Of a stretch of DNA of 34,000 nucleotides, positions 28,373-34,000 are shown in pieces. The notes below the pieces were generated by a model. That model did no database searches. It had not been told where the DNA came from and worked only from the letters and a program-made list of their open reading frames with translations. Origin of the DNA: an uncultured Chloroflexota bacterium (GTDB taxonomy: Bacteria; Chloroflexota; Limnocylindria; Limnocylindrales; CSP1-4); the NCBI GenBank assembly GCA_903925955.1, contig CAIYHO010000268.1:1-34000 (forward strand). The letters are read 5' to 3'. The stretch's first letter is position 1; every line of letters starts with the position of its first letter. The position numbers were made by a program, and so were the translations under genes.

Positions 28373-28957
28373 GTGACACAACCGGTGGTAGGGAAGCCGC
28401 ATCGGCGCGCAGTGATCAAGGCGGGCGTGCTTGGGCTTGTGGCCTTCGCGGCAGCGGCCTGCGCATCGTCGCTGCGAACCATCGGCGGCGGCAGCTCGCC
28501 GAGCGCTCCCGCGCCAACCCCGGCGCCAACCTTGGCTCCTGTCACGCCGCCGCCCACTGTCGCCCCAACCTCCGCACCCACCGCGGCTCCGGCAACAGCA
28601 GCGCCCGGAACCGCCGGCCCCGTGATTGGCAACCTTGCCGACTTCGCCGGCGTGGGCGCGCGCCCCTTCACCATCCCGTATGAGGTGCCGTACGCCATGA
28701 ACCCGGGGGGTCCTGGGATCATGGTGCGCCTCGCCGACGGATCGGTTGTCGCGTACAGCGCTTCATGTACGCATGGCCGGTGCACCGTTGGCTGGGACGA
28801 CGCCACTCAGATCATCCAGTGCCCGTGCCACACGGCGCGTTTCGACCCGGCCAACCAGGCAGCCGTGCTGAGCGGTCCGGCGCCTACCCCGCTGACATCA
28901 ATCCCGCTCGCCGTTGCGGCGTCGGGCGAGGTGACGGTGGTGCTGCAGGCGGGCTGA
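28373..28957 (+). CDS. Rieske [2Fe-2S] lipoprotein with Pro/Thr/Ala linker
   Basis: This 194-residue protein carries a twin-arginine-like signal (HRRAVIKAGVLGLVAFAAAAC) ending in a lipobox-type cysteine (Cys30). A low-complexity APTPAPT linker follows at about residues 42-80. The C-terminal Rieske domain has CTHGRC (Cys132, His134) and CPCHTARFD (Cys150, His153), the four cluster ligands. It is probably an outer-face electron carrier exported by Tat with its cluster in place. GTG 28373 follows GGAGG (28361-28365). No cytochrome or oxidase gene is adjacent, so the partner is unknown. Confidence 0.9.
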   Translation: MTQPVVGKPHRRAVIKAGVLGLVAFAAAACASSLRTIGGGSSPSAPAPTPAPTLAPVTPPPTVAPTSAPTAAPATAAPGTAGPVIGNLADFAGVGARPFTIPYEVPYAMNPGGPGIMVRLADGSVVAYSASCTHGRCTVGWDDATQIIQCPCHTARFDPANQAAVLSGPAPTPLTSIPLAVAASGEVTVVLQAG

Positions 28958-29012
28958 CCCTGGACGGCCTGACGCGCCGGTGTCGGCGGGCGGGCGTGGC
29001 GTGGAGCCAGCC

Positions 29013-29711
29013 TCAGGCGGTGCCTTCGAACGTGTGCTTGATCCCGTCGAAGGTGCGATCCATGTGGGCGAGGGTCACCCGCTCCACCGCATCGAGGTCA
29101 CGCTCGACGATTGCGGTCAGCAGGTCCAGGTGCTCCTGGGCAACCGAGGCCAGACTCAACTGCTTTGAGATTGCAGGGATGACCACCACCCGCGCGCGCG
29201 ACCGCATCTCCTCAATCAGGTTGGTGAGGACGCCGTTGCCGCACAGGCTTGTCAACTGCCAGTGGAAGACGTAGTCCGCCTCAACGAAGGCGCGGATGTC
29301 GTCTCCGAGCGCCGCCTGCATGGTTGTCTCGGCCAGTTCGCGGATCGGCGCGATCTGCTCAGGCGACGCCGAACGGGCGATGGCCGCCATGGCTGGCACT
29401 TCCAACAGGCGGCGCACGTACATGGCCTGCAGCAGGTATTCCAGTGTCGGCGGCACAACTTGGAAGCCGCGGTTTGCCACAGCCACCACAAGCCCCTGCT
29501 GGGCAAGCTCCAGCACGGCCTCGCGGACCGGGGTGGGGGACACGCCAAATTGCTCAGCAAGCACCGGGACGCTGAACTGGCGCCCGGGCGGCAGTTCGCC
29601 GATGAAGATGGACCAGCGCAGCGACGCGATCACCTGCTCACGCAGGCTCTTACCCTTCACGGCCTTGCCGGCAGCCAGGCCACCGTTGGCGGTTGATTCT
29701 CGATCGATCAT
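29013..29711 (-). CDS. GntR family transcriptional regulator (FCD type)
   Basis: This 232-residue protein has an N-terminal GntR winged helix (SLREQVIASLRWSIFIGELPPG, VLAEQFGVSPTPVREAVLEL) and a C-terminal all-helical FCD ligand domain (YVRRLLEVPAMAAIA, EADYVFHWQLTSLCGN, EHLDLLTAIVERDLDAVE). FCD regulators bind small organic acids and often control the adjacent catabolic operon. It is the last gene of the hyuA-hyuB-monooxygenase cluster, 37 bp after the preceding gene, so it probably regulates it. The ATG at 29711 follows GGGGG. Confidence 0.93.
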   Translation of the reverse strand: MIDRESTANGGLAAGKAVKGKSLREQVIASLRWSIFIGELPPGRQFSVPVLAEQFGVSPTPVREAVLELAQQGLVVAVANRGFQVVPPTLEYLLQAMYVRRLLEVPAMAAIARSASPEQIAPIRELAETTMQAALGDDIRAFVEADYVFHWQLTSLCGNGVLTNLIEEMRSRARVVVIPAISKQLSLASVAQEHLDLLTAIVERDLDAVERVTLAHMDRTFDGIKHTFEGTA

Positions 29712-29748
29712 GTGACCCCCGTGCTTGGCCGCGTTTCCCGTGGAGCGC

Positions 29749-30099
29749 TCACGCTGCCGCGAGCGGCCCCGTGGGCGGCATCGTACTCACGGCTGCGTGC
29801 ACCACGCGCCAGACCTCGCCGGGCGCCGTGGGATCCCACGCCGCAGCCACAATTGCGTGGAGGTCATCGCTGCCCTCCTCGCGTCCGGGCTGGTCCAGCC
29901 AGCGCTGGTACGCCGCGTCATCGTCCCAGACGCCAATCACGTGCGCCCGGCCCTCGTTGGCGACGTCACCAGCCAGATACAGCGATTGGCAGCCCTCGGT
30001 CTGGATGGCGCGTTCGAGGATCCGGTGTTTCCGGAAGACCTCCTCAAGCTTGCCGAGCGACCCCGGCTGCAGCTCAAACGTCAGGCAGCTGAGGATCAC
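29749..30099 (-). CDS. Antibiotic biosynthesis monooxygenase (ABM)-like small protein
   Basis: This 116-residue protein has the alpha/beta ferredoxin-like pattern of ABM/quinol monooxygenase-type proteins: MILSCLTFELQPGSLGKLEE, then GCQSLYLAGDVANEGRAHVI and VWDDDAAYQRWLDQPGREE. Its start GTG overlaps the hyuB stop (GTGA), so it is translationally coupled. Small ABM proteins can be cofactor-free oxygenases or heme-handling enzymes; the role next to a hydantoinase is unknown. Confidence 0.7.
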   Translation of the reverse strand: MILSCLTFELQPGSLGKLEEVFRKHRILERAIQTEGCQSLYLAGDVANEGRAHVIGVWDDDAAYQRWLDQPGREEGSDDLHAIVAAAWDPTAPGEVWRVVHAAVSTMPPTGPLAAA

Positions 30100-31811
30100 T
30101 GCCCCACCGCCGAGCGCAGCGCAGCCGTCGCAGGAACGTCCACCACGAACGTGATGGGATCAACGGCCACGCCATAGTCGGCGCGTGCGCGCTCTGGCGA
30201 GACCAGGCCCTGACGCACATCCGCGGCCACTTTGCCCGCTTCGCGCTCGTACGGGTTGCCCCAGCCGCCGCCGCCACCGGTGAAGTTGGTGATGGTCCCG
30301 CCCGGCGCAAACGCGTTGTCGCTCACGTGGACTTCGCGCTCGTCCGGGGTGCCCAAGCCAATGATGACCGTGTTCTTCTGGCCCTCGCTGCCACCGCCAA
30401 GTGCCCACGGGGCGGTCTTGGTCTTGTAGTTGATGACGATGGCGTTGGTGGGGGCGAGGAACCGGTACGCGCGGACGATGCCCACGCCGCCGCGGTGCTT
30501 GCCCGCTCCAGCCGAGTCCGGCCGATAGCCGTACTCATCGATGAGCATGGGCGCCTTGTTTTCAAGGACCTCGATGGGGTTGTTGCGGCAGCCGGGCTCG
30601 GTGGGATGCATGATCCCGTCCTCGCCGTCACCGCCCGCGTGCGCCCCAAAGCCCACCGCGTCGTTGGTGGCCTCAAGCCAGAACGCCCCGTTCCGCGGGT
30701 TCACGCCCAGGGCCATGATGTCGCAGATGTCGCCGCCGGTGCAGGCCGGCACAAAGTCCGGCATGCCCTGGGCAAGCGCCTTGGTGACAACCTCGGGGGC
30801 GAGGATGCCGGTCCACAGGGTGAAGGTGGGCATCGGCGGCACCGCGTGAACCAGCGTGCCCGGCGTGGTGCGGATCTCGAGGTTGCGGAAGTTGCCGGCG
30901 CAGATGGGGCTGTCCGGGGTGGTGATCGCCTTGAACGACAGCCGGGACGCGGCGATGGTGAGGCCCACCGGGACGTTGATTGGCCCGGCGGCCGCCTTGT
31001 CGGTGGCGGTCCAGTCGATGATCATCCGGTCGCCGTCAACGGTGACGGTGGCGGTCATCGCAACCTTGTCGTCAGTGATCCCGTCGGTGTCCACCCAGTC
31101 CGTTGCGGTCCAGGTGCCCTTGGGCAGGCGGGCCACGGCCGCGCGCGAAAGCCGCTCGCCGTGGTCGTTGATCTGCTCCATCGCCGTGAGGAGCGTGTCC
31201 ACGCCGTACTTCCCGGCGATCTCGCTCAGACGGACGTTGCCCGTGTGGACGGCCGAGACCTCGGCCAGCAGATCGCCGACGGTGCGCTCCGGGAACCGGC
31301 TGTTGAACCGGATGATGTCGATGATGTCGGTCTGCAGCTTGCCGCCGCTGAAGATCTTGGTGGCGGGGAAGAAGATGCCTTCCTGCTCCATGCTGGTGGA
31401 GTCAACCACGTAGCCCGCGTTCTTCTGCTTGAGGTCCAACAGGTGGCAGCGGCAGGAGGAGTACCCGATGAGGGTGTCGGCCACCAAGATTGGGCTGAAC
31501 ACCAGCACGTCCAGGGTGTGCGCCGAGGACCAGTACGGATAGTTGCACATGAACACGTCACCGGCTGACATGTTCTCAGCGCCAATGAACTCAACGACCT
31601 TGCGGATGCCGAAGTCGTTTGCGCCCGAGAACACCGCGACGCCCGGCGCCTCGGCGATGGTGTTGCCCTGTGGGTCGTGCAGGCCCACGCCGTAGTCGTG
31701 GATCTCGTACACGATGGTGTTGTAGGCGGTCCGGCAGAGGTTGCGGGCCATCTCATCGGCCGCCGACAGCATGCTGTGGCGGATGACCTCGGTGGTGATC
31801 GAGTCAACCAT
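30096..31811 (-). CDS. hyuB: Hydantoinase B / 5-oxoprolinase-type subunit
   Basis: This 571-residue protein matches HyuB, the second subunit of ATP-dependent hydantoinase/oxoprolinase enzymes. Signature segments are ITTEVIRHSMLSAADEMARN, HDYGVGLHDPQGN, GDVFMCNYPYWSSAHTLDVL, AGPINVPVGLTIAASRLSFK and the C-terminal NFTGGGGGWGNPYEREAGKV. It starts three bases after the hyuA stop and its stop overlaps the next start, so the order hyuA-hyuB-ABM is a tight operon. The substrate (hydantoin, oxoproline or another cyclic amide) cannot be told from sequence alone. Confidence 0.93.
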   Translation of the reverse strand: MVDSITTEVIRHSMLSAADEMARNLCRTAYNTIVYEIHDYGVGLHDPQGNTIAEAPGVAVFSGANDFGIRKVVEFIGAENMSAGDVFMCNYPYWSSAHTLDVLVFSPILVADTLIGYSSCRCHLLDLKQKNAGYVVDSTSMEQEGIFFPATKIFSGGKLQTDIIDIIRFNSRFPERTVGDLLAEVSAVHTGNVRLSEIAGKYGVDTLLTAMEQINDHGERLSRAAVARLPKGTWTATDWVDTDGITDDKVAMTATVTVDGDRMIIDWTATDKAAAGPINVPVGLTIAASRLSFKAITTPDSPICAGNFRNLEIRTTPGTLVHAVPPMPTFTLWTGILAPEVVTKALAQGMPDFVPACTGGDICDIMALGVNPRNGAFWLEATNDAVGFGAHAGGDGEDGIMHPTEPGCRNNPIEVLENKAPMLIDEYGYRPDSAGAGKHRGGVGIVRAYRFLAPTNAIVINYKTKTAPWALGGGSEGQKNTVIIGLGTPDEREVHVSDNAFAPGGTITNFTGGGGGWGNPYEREAGKVAADVRQGLVSPERARADYGVAVDPITFVVDVPATAALRSAVGQ

Positions 31812-31814
31812 GTC

Positions 31815-33854
31815 CTAGTTCCCCGCAACCGTGATGACGATTTCGCCGTAGGCGCCGATAGCGGCGGTGTCGCCGGCGTGGAGCACCGTGGTACCGGTGT
31901 GCTCGCTGACGACAGCCGGGCCCGCGATCTTGTCGCCGTGCCGGAAGTCGTCGCGGTGGTAGATGGCGTATTCGGTGACGCTGCCGTCCACCTCGACGAC
32001 CGGCCGCGTGGTGCGGTGGGGGACCGTCACCCCGTCACGCCGCTCCTGCGGCGGCACATGGGGACGGGCCTGGTGGCCGATGGCCGAGAGACGCACCGCC
32101 ACCACCTCTACCGGGTCAGGCATCGTGTGCCCGTACGCGCGCTCGTGCGCCTCTGCAAAGGCCACCTTGAGGCGGTCTGCCTCGGCCGCCGAGAAGTCCG
32201 CCAAGACGGGGAGGCGGACGCTGTGCTCCTGCCCCTCATAGCGCATGTCGATGGCCTTGAGGTAGCTCCGCGCCTCCTGCGCAAAGCCCTCCGCCAGCAG
32301 CGCGGCGTCGCCATCGGCCCGCATCGCGGTCAGGTGGCCCCGCACCGACTCGAGGTCAAGCGTGTCGATCTTGCCAATCAGCGTGCGCGCGTAGTCATGG
32401 CGCACGTCGGCCATAAGCATGCCGAAGGCGCAGAACGCGCCCGGGCCGGGCGGCACGATGACGGTTGAGATGGAGAGCTCGCGCGCGACGTCCACGCCCA
32501 CCAGCCCGCCGCCGCCGCCAAACGCAAGCAGCGCAAAGTCCGCCGGGTTGCGGCCAAGCTCCACGGTGATGGAGCGGACCGCGCCCACAACCTTGGTGGT
32601 GGAGATCCGCAGCACGCCGCGGGCAACCGCGTCCACGGACATGTCAAGGGCACCGGCCGCCGAGGCCAGGGCCTGCGCAGCAAGGTTGCGGTTCAGGGTG
32701 AGGCTGCCGGCGAGCGCCATGTCGTTGCCGAGATAGCCCACGTGGAGCGCGGCGTCCGTAAACGTCGCCTGGGTCCCGCCGCGGCCGTACGAGGCCGGAC
32801 CCGGTTCGGCACCTGCGCTGGCCGGGCCAACCTGGAGGTGATTGCCCTCGTCAATCCAGACCAGCGAGCCGCCGCCGGCGCCGATGGTGTGGATGTAGAG
32901 CGACGCGAGGTTGATGGGCAGCCCCTCAAACGAGGCATCGAAGTACGTCAGCGGCTCACCGTCCACAACCAGCGAGGCGTCAAGGCTGGTGCCGCCCATG
33001 TCGATGGTGATGAGGTTTGGCTGGTTTGCTGCCTTGGCGAACCACGCCGCGCCAAGGACGCCGCCCGCGGGACCCGACAGGATGAGGTTGACGGGCGCGT
33101 CTTTTGCGGTTGACGCGGTCATCGCGCCGCCGCCGGAGCGGGTGGTGAGGAACTGGCCGCCGAAGCCGCGCTTGGCGAGGGTCCCTTCAAGCTTTGACAG
33201 GTAGCGGCGGACGATGGGCTTGATGTAGGCGTCAAGCACGCCGGTGCTTGTGCGCTCGTACTCACGCAGCTCGCGCGACAGCGCGGAGCAGACGGTCACC
33301 TCAATGTCGGGGGCCACTTCGCGCAGGATGGCCGCCATCCGCTGCTCGTGCGCCGGGTTGACGTACGAGTGGAGGAACGAGATCGCCACCGACTCGAGGC
33401 CCAGGTCCACGACCCGCTGCGCCGCAGCCCTGGCCGACGCCTCGTCAAACTGAGCGAGGACGTTTCCCTCGAAGTCGAGCCGCTCGCCAACTTCGAGGAT
33501 GTGCTGCCGCTCCACCAGGCTTGACGGCTTGCGATACCGAAAGTCGTACATCGGCACGCGGTTTGTGCGGCCCAGGAGGTAGACGTCGCGGAAGCCCTTG
33601 GTGGTGATGATCCCGGTCTTGGCTCCACGTCGCGTGAGGAGCGCGTTGAGGCCCAGCGTGGTGCCGTGGATGAATGTGGCCACGTCCGTCAACTGGACGC
33701 CACTCGCCGCAAACCCGTTCAGGACGCCCTCTTGGGGGTCGCTTGGGGTTGTGGGCACCTTGTCAAACCGGAGGGCCCCGGAGGCTTCCTCTAGCGAGAC
33801 GACGTCGGTGAAGGTGCCGCCGACGTCAATCGCGATCCGCGTTCCAGCTGTCAT
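31815..33854 (-). CDS. hyuA: Hydantoinase A / 5-oxoprolinase-type subunit
   Basis: This 679-residue protein matches HyuA, the ATP-binding subunit. The N-terminal actin-like phosphate motif is RIAIDVGGTFTDVVSLEE. A second glycine-rich site reads LITIDMGGTSLDASLVVDGE, and GAGGGSLVWIDEG and FGGGGGLVGVDVARELSI are typical. It acts with HyuB in ATP-driven ring opening of cyclic amides. ATG 33854 follows a GAGGG sequence. An AT-rich patch with a palindrome (33889-33903) upstream is the likely control region. Confidence 0.95.
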   Translation of the reverse strand: MTAGTRIAIDVGGTFTDVVSLEEASGALRFDKVPTTPSDPQEGVLNGFAASGVQLTDVATFIHGTTLGLNALLTRRGAKTGIITTKGFRDVYLLGRTNRVPMYDFRYRKPSSLVERQHILEVGERLDFEGNVLAQFDEASARAAAQRVVDLGLESVAISFLHSYVNPAHEQRMAAILREVAPDIEVTVCSALSRELREYERTSTGVLDAYIKPIVRRYLSKLEGTLAKRGFGGQFLTTRSGGGAMTASTAKDAPVNLILSGPAGGVLGAAWFAKAANQPNLITIDMGGTSLDASLVVDGEPLTYFDASFEGLPINLASLYIHTIGAGGGSLVWIDEGNHLQVGPASAGAEPGPASYGRGGTQATFTDAALHVGYLGNDMALAGSLTLNRNLAAQALASAAGALDMSVDAVARGVLRISTTKVVGAVRSITVELGRNPADFALLAFGGGGGLVGVDVARELSISTVIVPPGPGAFCAFGMLMADVRHDYARTLIGKIDTLDLESVRGHLTAMRADGDAALLAEGFAQEARSYLKAIDMRYEGQEHSVRLPVLADFSAAEADRLKVAFAEAHERAYGHTMPDPVEVVAVRLSAIGHQARPHVPPQERRDGVTVPHRTTRPVVEVDGSVTEYAIYHRDDFRHGDKIAGPAVVSEHTGTTVLHAGDTAAIGAYGEIVITVAGN

Positions 33855-34000
33855 GCGTCGCCCTCAGATGGTGGATTTGTTGCAAGTGTAGGTGCATCAC
33901 CTATGACGCGTAACATATTACTCGCCAAATCCTGTAGCCTTGCGCGCACTCGCAACCTCGCAGCTCTGCGATGCCGGGCGCGGGTGTCAACCGGGGCAGA
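33855..34000 (-). promoter_or_regulatory. Upstream control region of the hyuA operon with palindrome TAGGTG-N3-CACCTA
   Basis: TAGGTG (33889-33894) and CACCTA (33898-33903) are an exact 6-bp inverted repeat around CAT, about 35 bp before the hyuA start. Just beyond it, 33910-33921 reads GTAA-CATA-TTAC, a second small inverted repeat in an AT-rich patch. The GntR-type regulator at the end of the operon is a candidate binder. No well-matched -35/-10 pair was found. Confidence 0.45.

Noticed and set aside
30327-31568. Plus-strand open frame opposite hyuB
   Set aside because: Arg/Val/His-rich shadow translation; the minus-strand frame has all HyuB motifs.

Overview
The window is GC-rich (mostly well above 60 %), uses GTG starts freely and packs its genes tightly. 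Proline/threonine-rich lipoprotein linkers (PTPAPT-type), a Tat-like Rieske lipoprotein and a cytosolic-looking alpha-2-macroglobulin suggest an uncultured Chloroflexota relative. That assignment rests on gene flavour only; there is no rRNA or other marker gene.

Positions 1-12046 are a defence island on the plus strand. A type I restriction-modification operon begins with hsdM (91) and hsdS (1637). Between hsdS and hsdR sit a small GIY-YIG-like protein, a DUF4268 (PD-(D/E)xK-like) protein, an unknown 124-residue protein and an AlbA_2/histidine-kinase-type ATPase protein. hsdR follows but is split by a one-base frameshift near 6895. Overlapping its stop codon is a Mrr-like nuclease fused to a STAND-type NTPase, a plausible antiviral sensor/effector. 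A two-gene minus-strand unit follows: a voltage-gated-type cation channel with an unusual selectivity filter and a SHOCT tail, then a LEM-3-like GIY-YIG protein.

Positions 13982-19986 are a cluster of AbiE-type (type IV) toxin-antitoxin genes. Module 1 (minus strand) lies between two remnants of an N-formylglutamate amidohydrolase gene and has a perfect 11-bp-arm palindrome over its promoter. Module 2 (plus) has a complete AbiEi-like antitoxin, but its toxin gene lacks the nucleotidyltransferase core through an apparent in-frame deletion. Module 3 (plus) is intact. A small lipoprotein gene sits between modules 2 and 3. Each module carries its own, different inverted repeat near the antitoxin start.

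Positions 20106-34000 look like ordinary metabolism: a uroporphyrinogen-decarboxylase-like methyltransferase followed by a small unknown protein (minus), a 2006-residue alpha-2-macroglobulin-family protein and a Rieske lipoprotein (plus), and a minus-strand operon hyuA-hyuB-monooxygenase-like-GntR regulator for hydantoin/oxoproline-type amide hydrolysis. A short palindrome in an AT-rich patch upstream of hyuA is a candidate regulator site.

The strongest candidates for something new are the extended hsd operon with its inserted genes, the hsdR-coupled nuclease-STAND protein, the core-deleted AbiEii gene and the channel-nuclease pair. No tRNA, rRNA, CRISPR array or transposase gene was seen.
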